Positions 8,609 to 16,658 of a DNA stretch of 34,939 bases are shown piece after piece. Each line of letters opens with the position of its first letter. Position 1 is the first letter of the stretch. Source of the stretch: JAGPHI01 sp036641735 (lineage in GTDB: Bacteria; Bacillota; Clostridia; Oscillospirales; Ruminococcaceae); NCBI GenBank assembly GCA_036641735.1, contig JAVWEG010000013.1:1-34939 (forward strand). Reading direction: 5' to 3'. The notes below the pieces were generated by a model that was given only the letters and a program-made list of their open reading frames with translations, was not told the DNA's origin and ran no database searches. The position numbers and the translations under genes are program-made.

Positions 8609-8636
8609 ATTTTACCACATCTAGTTACACTGTCAA
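8609..8636 (-). promoter_or_regulatory. SigmaA promoter of the catalase gene
   Basis: On the minus strand a perfect -35 TTGACA (8636-8631) and -10 TAAAAT (8614-8609) are 16 bases apart. This would give a leader of about 110 bases before the catalase start. Within the leader is a 10-base palindrome GTAATATTAC (8550-8559). The intergenic region 8491-8895 holds only this promoter, the PerR-like box and the promoter of the divergent regulator. No gene was seen. Confidence 0.65.
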
Positions 8637-8657
8637 TAAAAATGTTGTAAAGATTTA

Positions 8658-8672
8658 TTATAATGATGTAAA
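8658..8672. promoter_or_regulatory. PerR-box-like sequence
   Basis: TTATAATGATGTAAA matches 12 of 15 positions of the Bacillus PerR consensus TTATAATNATTATAA. It lies 21 bases upstream of the catalase -35 element. Position upstream of the promoter is unusual for a simple repressor site, and chance matches are likely in AT-rich DNA. Confidence 0.35.
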
Positions 8673-8800
8673 TATATTTTATCAATTAATTAGCTTTAGG
8701 GATAATTGTTGTTTATAATAATTTATGCCTGTCTTGTCGCCTGTATATTTCACACTTTTTATTAATTAAAGCAAATATTGATATTACAATTTACAATATA

Positions 8801-8829
8801 TTGATGTTTTTACTTGTGTTGTGTATAAT
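8801..8829 (+). promoter_or_regulatory. SigmaA promoter of the AraC-type regulator
   Basis: TTGATG (8801-8806) and a perfect TATAAT (8824-8829) are separated by 17 bases, about 65 bases before the regulator start at 8896. Confidence 0.65.
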
Positions 8830-8895
8830 AATGAAAGATATTGAAAATTTCGCTGTATTTCAAGATATTGTTAAAATAAGTTGCGGAGGATTAAT

Positions 8896-11112
8896 ATGTG
8901 GTTTTTAAAAAGCAAGGTGCAAAAGGTATGGCTACGCAGTCTGCTTATTCTAATAGGAATACTAATGCTGGCTGTAACGGCATTTGCAGCTTGGATGATA
9001 TATGCTTTCACCGATGAAATTACCGATTTACATTACAATCTTACCACTGTTATGCAGCGCAGCATCGATATGCGCTTAAATGAAATAGAAAGTATTTCGT
9101 CTCAAGTGGAATTAAGTGCTGTAAATCGTAGCCTAAGTAAACTGAAAAGTACTTATGAATTATCAGAAACAAGCGCGTTTCATCTTGCCAATCAAATACA
9201 CAATTACAAGCTTGCCAACAGTTTTATAAAATCTATTTATGTTTATTATCCTGCAATAGATTATGTGGTAGGCAATTTAGGCTCGTTCCCTGCAAAGAGC
9301 TATTTTTTACTGGGAAATAATTTATCTTATGACGGCTGCGAAAAATGGCTCTCCTCGCTTGCTTCTTGCAGTGAAAAAGGGTTTTACTTTGAAAATAATT
9401 CATTTAAATATACAAAGCAGCTTCCTTATAATGATTTCGCAGAAAGCACCGCTATAATAACAATAGAATTAGATAAATTGGAAATTGAGCGTATTTTATG
9501 CGGAGGTTCAAAAGGAGCTATTGCGTGCATACTTTCCAATGATAATAATGTATATGCAATGGCAGGCGACGATGCAAATAGCGTGCTTTCAAAATTGCCA
9601 AGCGAAGCTTACGCAGACCAAAATATATCTAAATGGAAAAATTATTTTATATTACGACAAAGCTCTTATACAGGAATTTTACAATACATTACTATAGTAA
9701 CGCGCACGCAATTGCTTGCGGCTGTATATCAAATACGCAATATTGCTTATGTGTTTTTAACTATTTGCCTTGTTATCGGAGTTTTTTTATCGATATTTGT
9801 AAGCTTGCGGAATAATCGTCCTATGCAATCGCTTATAGCAAAGATTAAAAAAGGCAATGAATCAAATGACTCTGTAGATGAATATCAGCTTTTAAACAAA
9901 ATGCTAAATCGTTCTGACCAAAGTGAACTGCTGCTTGAAAAGCAGCATCTGCATATTGAAAGCTTGTTTTTATCAAATTTGCTTTCTGCCGAGCAAAGCA
10001 GCAGCCAAAGCATCTTTGCTGAAATGCAACGTTTGGATTTAGAATTTGCATATCCTCAATTTGCTATAATATTGCTGCGACATACAAATATGAATTTGCG
10101 CAGTAAAAGCGATGCTTTTGCCGATATAGTACCTAGCATACATACGGCAATAACCGAATTTTCTTTTATAAGTGCAGAATATTTAGGTGACCTTGTTTTA
10201 TTATTTAATTTAGATAACAAAGTAATCGACAAACAAATAGAGCAAATCGCACTGGAAATAGCACGTATACTTCCCGAACACAGCAATTACATTACAGCCG
10301 TAGGCGGATTATATGAAACACTGCCCGATATTATAAAGAGCTATCAGCAAGCATTAAAAGTAGCCGAGCTTAACAGTAACACAGAAGGCGGAGTGTTTAT
10401 TTATGATGCTCTTGCCCTTAAAAATGTTTATGGTGAAACTTTCAGCACTAATTTAATGTCAGAATTTAGCTCTGCAATGGACGGGCAGCATTATAGCACC
10501 GCGCAAAAAGTTGTAACGGCACTATTTAATCAATATATCGTACAGGATGCAAACGCATATATTTCGCGTTGCAAAAAATATGCTGTAGTAAACAAGGTAA
10601 TAGAAAATGTAAAAATAGTATCTAAACAAAACAAAACTCTGCCCTGTGAGGATTGCATCACTGCTCTTTCTCAGGCAAAAACTTTAATGGAATTGCGTGA
10701 CACTGTTTACGATATTCTGTCGTTGCTTAATGAAAAATATGAAAAAAGCAGTGCGCACCAAACAGCAAATGTAGCCGCGCGTGCAATGAAAAAAATAAAT
10801 TCGGATTATACTAATCCTATGATTGGGCTATACAGTATCAGCGAACAGCTCGGGATCAGCAACTCGTATTTATCTACCATTTTTAAAGAAACTTACGGAC
10901 AAGGTGTGGCGCAATGTATTAACGAGCTACGTGTAACAAAGGCAAAGGAGCTGCTTACCACTACCGATTTAAGTGTAAAAGAGGTAGCTGTGCGTGTAGG
11001 ATTTACAAGTGACATCAGCTTTATTCGAGTATTTAAGCAATATGCCAGTGTTACTCCCGGGAAATTTACTGAAAAAGATGCTTTTACAGCTTTGCAAGAT
11101 ATACATAAATAA
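8896..11112 (+). CDS. Membrane-bound AraC-family regulator with extracellular sensor
   Basis: A 738-residue protein. The start is ATG 8896 with GGAGGA six bases before it. An upstream in-frame TTG at 8881 overlaps that site and is rejected. One membrane helix (13-36) is followed by an extracellular domain (about 40-275) of the Cache-like kind found in this family, a second helix (281-304), a cytoplasmic linker region with a YesN/GGDEF-like middle domain, and a C-terminal AraC/XylS double helix-turn-helix (about 640-730, with ISEQLGISNSYLSTIFKE and VKEVAVRVGFTSDISFIRVFK). Such proteins sense sugars outside and activate the adjacent sugar ABC operon. Here the operon follows at 11354. It is a one-component counterpart of YesMN systems. 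Confidence 0.88.
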   Translation: MWFLKSKVQKVWLRSLLILIGILMLAVTAFAAWMIYAFTDEITDLHYNLTTVMQRSIDMRLNEIESISSQVELSAVNRSLSKLKSTYELSETSAFHLANQIHNYKLANSFIKSIYVYYPAIDYVVGNLGSFPAKSYFLLGNNLSYDGCEKWLSSLASCSEKGFYFENNSFKYTKQLPYNDFAESTAIITIELDKLEIERILCGGSKGAIACILSNDNNVYAMAGDDANSVLSKLPSEAYADQNISKWKNYFILRQSSYTGILQYITIVTRTQLLAAVYQIRNIAYVFLTICLVIGVFLSIFVSLRNNRPMQSLIAKIKKGNESNDSVDEYQLLNKMLNRSDQSELLLEKQHLHIESLFLSNLLSAEQSSSQSIFAEMQRLDLEFAYPQFAIILLRHTNMNLRSKSDAFADIVPSIHTAITEFSFISAEYLGDLVLLFNLDNKVIDKQIEQIALEIARILPEHSNYITAVGGLYETLPDIIKSYQQALKVAELNSNTEGGVFIYDALALKNVYGETFSTNLMSEFSSAMDGQHYSTAQKVVTALFNQYIVQDANAYISRCKKYAVVNKVIENVKIVSKQNKTLPCEDCITALSQAKTLMELRDTVYDILSLLNEKYEKSSAHQTANVAARAMKKINSDYTNPMIGLYSISEQLGISNSYLSTIFKETYGQGVAQCINELRVTKAKELLTTTDLSVKEVAVRVGFTSDISFIRVFKQYASVTPGKFTEKDAFTALQDIHK

Positions 11113-11180
11113 AAACATATCTAAAAAAATGTTAATTCCATATGAAATTTTGTATAGTAAATCATCATTAAACGAAGTTA

Positions 11181-11226
11181 AACCGATATTTGTTGTGCAA
11201 TTTGAACAACAAATATCGGTTTTTGT
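11181..11226 (+). terminator. Terminator after the AraC-type regulator
   Basis: AACCGATATTTGTTG (11181-11195) pairs perfectly with CAACAAATATCGGTT (11207-11221), followed by TTTTGTTTG. The transporter operon must therefore have its own promoter, in 11227-11340. I see no convincing sigmaA pair there, which fits activator dependence. Confidence 0.88.
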
Positions 11227-11353
11227 TTGTGAAAATATTGATTATATACTTTTAATCATATTTGCGATATGCTGAACTTGTGAAAAGCAGTGTGTGAGAC
11301 GCCTTACGCTGCATATGAAATTCGCACTTAAAAAATATTTGGAGGTAAAGAAA

Positions 11354-12564
11354 ATGAAAAAACTACTAAGTACAAGACTATCTCGTGCACTGATTGCGAC
11401 CACGCTTTCCGCCTGTGGCGAAAAGCCTGCAAGCAGCACTCCTGCGCCTGTTCCCGGTAGTACAGCACCGGCATCCGAGGCTGTATCTACGCCAAGCAAG
11501 CTTCTATTATGGATGCCACCGTTTGGTACCGAGGAAACACTTGATAAAGAAATGTGGGCAAACGCTATTAAACCTTTTGAAAAGGAAAACAATTGCACAG
11601 TGGAGATTGAAATTGTGCCGTGGAGCAATTATGAAGAAAAATATCTTACAGGTATTTCAAGCGGTCAAGGGCCTGACGTAGGCTATATGTATATGGAAAT
11701 GATGAGCGATTTTATTGATATGGGCGCACTTGAACCTTTTGACGCTTATCTTTCCGCACAAGAAAAAAGCAATTTCTTCTATCTTGACAAGGGGCTAATT
11801 GCAGGCAAACAATATGCTATGCCAATTGTTGTAGGCAGCGCGCGAGTAATGTTTTATAACACCGAAATTTTAAAGAACTCAGGTGTAGAAAAAGCGCCTG
11901 AAACCTGGGAAGACTTTAACGCATATTTTTCCCGTATCTATGGCAAGCAGGCGGAAGCCTATTTTCCGAGGACGGCACAAAAGCAACATTTGATTCACCT
12001 GAAGGCATAAAGGCAGCTCAATTTATTTACGATTTGAAAAAAGACGGTTATATCCCCGCTTCTGCCACTTCAATGGCAGAGGATCAGGTGTTCAGCGAAT
12101 TTAAAGGCGGTAAGCTGGCATTTTGCGTAGGGCCTACAAACCGCAGCAAAGAATTTAAAGAGGCAGGTATAAAAGCCGATTACATCACATCTCTTAAAGA
12201 CAAACAAGGCGGTACGTTTGCCGCAGCAGATTCACTTGTAATGATAAGCTCATCTAAAAATAAAGAGCTTGCTGCTAAGCTTGTAAAGCATATGCTTAGC
12301 GAGCCGTCTATGACGGAATTTCATAAGATGTCGTCTTTCCCACCTGTGGCAAAGGATGAGCCGTATCACGATGACGAAAATTTCAAGCGTGTATATGAGG
12401 ACGACCAAAAATCTCTTGTAACACTTCCTGCCGTTAAAGGTTCTGCCGGCATATTTGATAATCTATATAAAAACTTGCAGTTAATGATGCTTGACGAGCT
12501 TACTCCTGAAAAAGCTTTAAAAGAATCCGCAGCTTTTGCCAACGAAACATTAGCACAAAAATAA
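11354..12564 (+). pseudogene. Sugar ABC transporter solute-binding lipoprotein, frameshifted
   Basis: Family 1 (MalE/UgpB-like) binding protein in two frames. The start is ATG 11354 after GGAGG. The lipobox is LSAC at residues 18-21, but the signal peptide core is short and holds two Arg (STRLSRALIATT). Frame one reads well up to PETWEDFNAY, then runs into a stop at 12010. From about 11930 another frame carries the family sequence on: FPYLWQAGGSLFSEDGTK, then a normal C-terminus to 12564. One base is missing at the T5 run 11926-11930, or a longer deletion removed it: the segment normally found between WEDF and FPYLW (about 20 residues) is also absent. The protein is likely non-functional unless the sequence is wrong. 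It heads the operon with the two permeases. Confidence 0.88.
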
Positions 12565-12574
12565 ACTGATAAAA

Positions 12575-12605
12575 CGGCGCGCTCTTGCTTTATGGGAGCG
12601 CGCCG
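12575..12605 (+). terminator. GC-rich intercistronic hairpin
   Basis: CGGCGCGCTC (12575-12584) pairs with GAGCGCGCCG (12596-12605), followed by CCTTT only. A strong stem with a poor T-run between a binding-protein gene and its permeases is usual. It partly terminates or protects the upstream mRNA so that the binding protein is made in excess. Confidence 0.65.
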
Positions 12606-12675
12606 CCTTTAAACAATCTGTGCTGAAAACACAAATAAACGAATAACAAACCGAGGCTAAAAAGGGAGATACCAA

Positions 12676-13557
12676 GTGAATAAACTAAAAAAGAATAAAG
12701 GGATTTTATATGTACTTCCAAGCTTTATATTGATATTGCTGTTTTCTATAATACCACTTTTTATGACAGGCTTTTACAGCTTTACAAAATACAATGTACT
12801 TCAGCCCGCACAATTTATAGGCTTTAGCAACTACGCACATTTATTAAATGATTCGTTTTTCAAATCCAGTGTGATAAATACTATTGTATACACTGCACTT
12901 GTTGTTCCTGTACAAACTGTACTCGCGCTAGTATTGGCAGATGTACTTGCATCTCGCTTTAGAGGTAAATTTGGTGGATTTGTTAAAAGTGCGCTATTTA
13001 TACCTGTGATAAGCTCTATGATTTTAGTAGGCACTGTATGGAAGTTTTTACTTGCTACTGAAAACGGTATAATCAATAATTTTTTATCACTTTTTAATAT
13101 TACAGGGCTTAATTGGCTTGGCGAGCAAAAGCTTGCAATGATAAGCATTTGTGTTGTATCTATATGGAAAAACGCAGGCTACTTTCTTGTAATATTTTAT
13201 GCAGGTATAATGGATATTCCACGCAGCTATTACGAAGCGGCTGAAGTGGACGGCGCTACGCATTGGCAGCAGCTTTGGTTTATCACTTTACCTAGCCTAA
13301 AACCTATTACATATCTTGTAGTTACTCTTGGCACCATATGGAGCTTCCAAGTATTTGACCTTGTATACACAATGACAGGCGGCGGCCCCGGACGTAGCAC
13401 TTTAACTATGGTACTTACCATATATCAAAATGCGTTTAAACAATATAAAATGGGATATGCAAGCGCCATTTCTGTGGTGCTGCTGATATTGGTATTGATT
13501 GTATCCGCCTTGCAAAAATTTGCATTCCGTGAGAAAAAGGAGGTATGTGACAAATGA
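12676..13557 (+). CDS. Sugar ABC transporter permease, MalF/UgpA type
   Basis: A 293-residue inner-membrane permease with six membrane helices. The cytoplasmic EAA loop, which contacts the ATPase, is seen as YYEAAEVDGATHWQQLWFITLP (about 179-200). The start is GTG with AAGGGAG upstream. It pairs with the next permease, overlapping it by four bases (ATGA). No ATPase gene is present in the operon. In Firmicutes such CUT1 transporters usually share one MsmK/MsmX-type ATPase encoded elsewhere. The binding protein gene upstream is damaged. Confidence 0.93.
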   Translation: MNKLKKNKGILYVLPSFILILLFSIIPLFMTGFYSFTKYNVLQPAQFIGFSNYAHLLNDSFFKSSVINTIVYTALVVPVQTVLALVLADVLASRFRGKFGGFVKSALFIPVISSMILVGTVWKFLLATENGIINNFLSLFNITGLNWLGEQKLAMISICVVSIWKNAGYFLVIFYAGIMDIPRSYYEAAEVDGATHWQQLWFITLPSLKPITYLVVTLGTIWSFQVFDLVYTMTGGGPGRSTLTMVLTIYQNAFKQYKMGYASAISVVLLILVLIVSALQKFAFREKKEVCDK

Positions 13558-14366
13558 AAAAAGCAAATGTAAAATCACTTGTTATCGGCGCTTTGCTCTT
13601 AATTCCTACTATGCTTGCTATTTTTCCATTTGCGTATATGCTCATTACATCATTGCGCCAAACTTATTCTATGGATTTAAATTTGGATTTAGCAGGTCTT
13701 AATTTTAAAAACTATATTACTATATTTAAAAATTATGATTTTGCGCGTTATTTTACAAACAGCATTATTGTAGTAATATTTGCGTGCGTATTAAACTGTC
13801 TAATAAGCTCACTTGCAGCTTATGGTTTTGCCAAAAAGAAATTTGCCGGTAAGGAATTTATTTTTTGGATTTATTTAGCTACGTTAATGATACCATCGCA
13901 AGTAATATTAGTGCCGATGAGTGTAATTATTCGCACGCTTGGCATATCAAACACGTATCCTGCATTGTTTTTACCCATTATCAACGCATTTGGCGTATTT
14001 TTGGTAAAACAATTTATGGAGAGCATCCCTGATGATTTGCTTGAGGCTGCTCGCATAGACGGCTGCGGCGAGCTTCGTATGTTCTTTCGCATAGTAATGC
14101 CGCTTGTAAAACCCGTGCTTGTATCTCTTACCGTGTTTACATTTATTTCGTCTTGGAACGATTTTGTTTGGCCTCTTATTTCCATCACCAAACAAAGTAT
14201 GAACACACTTACCCTTGCTCTTTCATCGTTACAAGGTAATTATGCTACTAATTACGGCCTTGTTATGGCAGGTGCCACTCTTACATTTTTACCTCCGTTT
14301 ATCTTATATATTTTTTTACAAAAACAATTTGTTGAGGGTATTGCTCTCAGCGGAATAAAAGGATAA
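13554..14366 (+). CDS. Sugar ABC transporter permease, MalG/UgpE type
   Basis: A 270-residue permease with six membrane helices and the EAA loop LLEAARIDGCGELRMFFRIV (about 162-181). The C-terminus ends in FVEGIALSGIKG, the conserved tail of this CUT1 subfamily. Its ATG overlaps the previous stop, with GGAGG upstream in the end of that gene. It is the second half of the heterodimeric channel. The following glycosidase gene starts five bases after its stop. Confidence 0.94.
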   Translation: MKKANVKSLVIGALLLIPTMLAIFPFAYMLITSLRQTYSMDLNLDLAGLNFKNYITIFKNYDFARYFTNSIIVVIFACVLNCLISSLAAYGFAKKKFAGKEFIFWIYLATLMIPSQVILVPMSVIIRTLGISNTYPALFLPIINAFGVFLVKQFMESIPDDLLEAARIDGCGELRMFFRIVMPLVKPVLVSLTVFTFISSWNDFVWPLISITKQSMNTLTLALSSLQGNYATNYGLVMAGATLTFLPPFILYIFLQKQFVEGIALSGIKG

Positions 14367-14371
14367 AAATT

Positions 14372-16021
14372 ATGACGAAATATTTATTTGCTTTAACAGA
14401 TAGCCTCGAAAAGGTTTTACCTAAACGTACACCTCGTGAAATAAGCAATAGTAATGCTGTTTTTCTTGGCGAAAGTTATTCGTTTCAGCTTGCATACACT
14501 TGCGAAAACGATGATTTTGGCGAAAGCGATTGTTGCTTTCGTGTAGATATTTCTACGGATTTTGATGGCGAAATATCTACACGTCGCGTGGAGCTGGTGC
14601 CATCAGCATTACCGTGCCACGGTACCTGGGACAATAATTATCTGACTACCGAGCCCGGGCTTTTACCTGATTTATTAGTGCCGCACAGCGCAGACACAAT
14701 GCTTAAAGCAGTGCCTATGCAATGGCGTGCCCTTTGGATTGAGGCTGTACCAAGCCAAAAAGATAAAGGAAAGAAACGCAAAATTTCTCTTTCTGTACTA
14801 GATACAAAAAACAATATTTTATACGAAAAATCCTTAGAATTAAACGTGCTTAATTATGCTTTACCTTCGCAAACAATATATCATACTGAATGGTTTCACG
14901 CTGATTGCCTTGCCGATTATTATAAAGTACCTGTTTTCAGCGAGGAGCATTGGCGCATTATAGACAATTTTATGGCATCTGCCGCAAGGCATAGCGTAAA
15001 TCTTTTGCTCACACCTCTATTTACTCCACCTTTAGACACCGCAAAAGGTGAAGAGCGCACCACAATACAGCTTATAGGTGTAACAAAGCTTGGTGAAAAA
15101 TATGAATTTGATTTTCAAAAGCTGCATCGCTGGATAACATTATGCCACAAAAATAATATTCAGAACCTTGAAATGTCACATTTGTTTACGCAATGGGGTG
15201 CCGGTTTTGCGCCAAAAATTATCGCGAGTGACGAAAACGGCATTGAAATAAAAATGTTCGGCTGGCATACAGCTGCGAATGAAGGCGAATATCCTTGCTT
15301 TTTACAACAATTTTTACCCGCTTTGCAAAGCTTTTTGAAAAAAGAAAATATGTTGGAAAACGTTTGGTTTCACATTTCAGACGAGCCTACCGCTGATGTA
15401 AAAGCAAGCTATTCATCTGCCAAAAAGCAAGTGGAAGCACAACTTAAAGGCTGCAAAATCATTGACACATTAAGTAGCTACGATTTTTACAAAGAGGGGC
15501 TTGTGGATATGCCCATAGTTTGTGTCGACCATATAGATCCATTTATTGATGCAAAGATTTCGGGGCTATGGACCTACTACTGCACTGTGCAAGCTATTGA
15601 CGTTTGCAATCGATTTATGGCTATGCCAAGTGCGCGCAATCGCGTATTAGGCGTACTGATGTATATTTACAAGATAGAAGGGTTTTTACATTGGGGCTTT
15701 AATTTTTATAATTCGCAGCGTTCTGTAAAGCATATTAATCCGTTTGAAATTACTGATGCAGGCGAGGCTTTTCCGAGCGGAGACCCTTTTCTTGTATATC
15801 CTGCACAGGACGGTACAGCTCTTGAATCTATCAGAGGTATGGTGTTACGAGAGGCATTGTTTGATTTACGCGCATTAACCTTGCTTGAAGCTAAAACAAA
15901 CCGCAAAACCGTAATGGATATGCTTACCGATAATGGGCGTATAGAAATCACATTTAAACATTACCCACAAGATGCGCAATATTTTTTAAATTTGCGTAAA
16001 AAAATAGCTGCATTGCTATAG
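14372..16021 (+). CDS. GH123-like glycosidase (DUF4091 domain)
   Basis: A 549-residue protein without a signal peptide. It has an N-terminal beta-sandwich-like part (1-160), then a catalytic barrel of the DUF4091/GH123 type (about 165-500). The segment VWFHISDEPT carries the adjacent D337-E338 pair that GH123 enzymes use in substrate-assisted cleavage of N-acetylgalactosaminides. A GFLHWGFNFYN motif near 430 and the C-terminal LREALFDLRAL are also typical of this group. Inside the cell it should process the glycan imported by the transporter. GH123 experimental data are few, so the exact sugar is not certain. AAAGGA overlapping the permease stop serves as the ribosome site. Confidence 0.82.
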   Translation: MTKYLFALTDSLEKVLPKRTPREISNSNAVFLGESYSFQLAYTCENDDFGESDCCFRVDISTDFDGEISTRRVELVPSALPCHGTWDNNYLTTEPGLLPDLLVPHSADTMLKAVPMQWRALWIEAVPSQKDKGKKRKISLSVLDTKNNILYEKSLELNVLNYALPSQTIYHTEWFHADCLADYYKVPVFSEEHWRIIDNFMASAARHSVNLLLTPLFTPPLDTAKGEERTTIQLIGVTKLGEKYEFDFQKLHRWITLCHKNNIQNLEMSHLFTQWGAGFAPKIIASDENGIEIKMFGWHTAANEGEYPCFLQQFLPALQSFLKKENMLENVWFHISDEPTADVKASYSSAKKQVEAQLKGCKIIDTLSSYDFYKEGLVDMPIVCVDHIDPFIDAKISGLWTYYCTVQAIDVCNRFMAMPSARNRVLGVLMYIYKIEGFLHWGFNFYNSQRSVKHINPFEITDAGEAFPSGDPFLVYPAQDGTALESIRGMVLREALFDLRALTLLEAKTNRKTVMDMLTDNGRIEITFKHYPQDAQYFLNLRKKIAALL

Positions 16022-16065
16022 CAGTATTCCGCAACATTTTATTTATATCTCATATTCAAAATTTG

Positions 16066-16113
16066 AAAAAGCATCTTCAGCTAAAAGATTTTAAGCTGAA
16101 GATGCTTTTTTCT
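16066..16113 (+). terminator. Terminator of the sugar operon
   Basis: AAAAAGCATCTTCAGCT (16066-16082) pairs with AGCTGAAGATGCTTTTT (16094-16110), followed by TCT. A perfect 17-base stem ends in a T-run. Confidence 0.92.
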
Positions 16114-16247
16114 ATTATGATGTTGTCTTCATTCTAAATTTACGGCAGAATTAAGCTGATAAATCCAAGAGCATACTATACTAAACAAAAGAAATATAAT
16201 CTTTACTAAGCCTTAATGTGAAAACGCTAAGCCTTTTACCTTTTTAA

Positions 16248-16253
16248 TATAAT
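16248..16253 (+). promoter_or_regulatory. Candidate -10 element of the kdp operon
   Basis: TATAAT occurs 33 bases before the first start codon at 16287, but no -35 hexamer is found 16-18 bases upstream. A promoter with a poor -35 would fit activation by KdpE. No c-di-AMP (ydaO-type) riboswitch pattern was recognised in 16114-16286. Confidence 0.35.
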
Positions 16254-16286
16254 AAATTGCATAATGTAGACATAGGAGGGGTTAAA

Positions 16287-16472
16287 ATGTTTACTGCAAT
16301 TATTAAAAAAGAAAAAAAGGCGCAAATAAAGCTTCAGCAATTTCTTAACAATCACCCTGCACAAGGCTTACTTGTTTTCTTCTTTTGTCTACCTATAATT
16401 ATACTCGCAGCGGTGTTTTTTTGCGCATATGCAGCAATATTACCAATTGCGCTGATAATGTCTTGGTTTTAA
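16287..16472 (+). CDS. Small membrane protein heading the kdp operon
   Basis: A 61-residue protein. Its start is ATG 16287, seven bases after AGGAGGGG. An upstream in-frame ATG overlaps this site and is rejected. The first 28 residues are basic and amphipathic (FTAIIKKEKKAQIKLQQFL), the rest (about 30-60) is strongly hydrophobic and could span the membrane once or as a hairpin. No family recognised. It lies 96 bases before kdpF with no terminator between, so it is probably the first gene of the operon. It could be an accessory or regulatory subunit of the Kdp complex or of KdpD. Confidence 0.7.
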   Translation: MFTAIIKKEKKAQIKLQQFLNNHPAQGLLVFFFCLPIIILAAVFFCAYAAILPIALIMSWF

Positions 16473-16568
16473 TCTTTATACAATCTTAATGCTTTTATTA
16501 AGTATATTAATGCCGTCTTTGAATAAAAGGTGTTAGGCTTAGCATAAAGAAACAGGAGGAAAGACATT

Positions 16569-16658
16569 ATGTCTATTTTAATTTGGGCAATTGGGATAAC
16601 AGGGTTTGTACTTTTAATCTATTATGTTGTAATTTTACTACGAGGTGATAAGCAATGA
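16569..16658 (+). CDS. kdpF: KdpF, small subunit of the K+-transporting ATPase
   Basis: A 29-residue peptide with a single membrane helix, ending in LLRGDKQ. KdpF is known as a small stabilising subunit packed against KdpA. AGGAGGAA lies ten bases before the ATG, and the stop overlaps the kdpA start (ATGA). Length and position are exactly those of KdpF in other kdp operons. Confidence 0.88.
   Translation: MSILIWAIGITGFVLLIYYVVILLRGDKQ

Noticed and set aside
11924..11933. Programmed -1 frameshift in the binding-protein gene
   Set aside because: The site TAT TTT TCC does not fit the X XXY YYZ slippery pattern and binding proteins are not known to use frameshifting; about 20 residues are missing as well.
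12040..12564. Second half of the binding protein as an independent gene
   Set aside because: The apparent start codon lies inside the family domain and has no ribosome site; the sequence continues the upstream frame's protein.
16114..16286. c-di-AMP riboswitch before the kdp operon
   Set aside because: Such riboswitches often control kdp in Firmicutes, but the conserved GC-rich core motifs were not found in this AT-rich leader.
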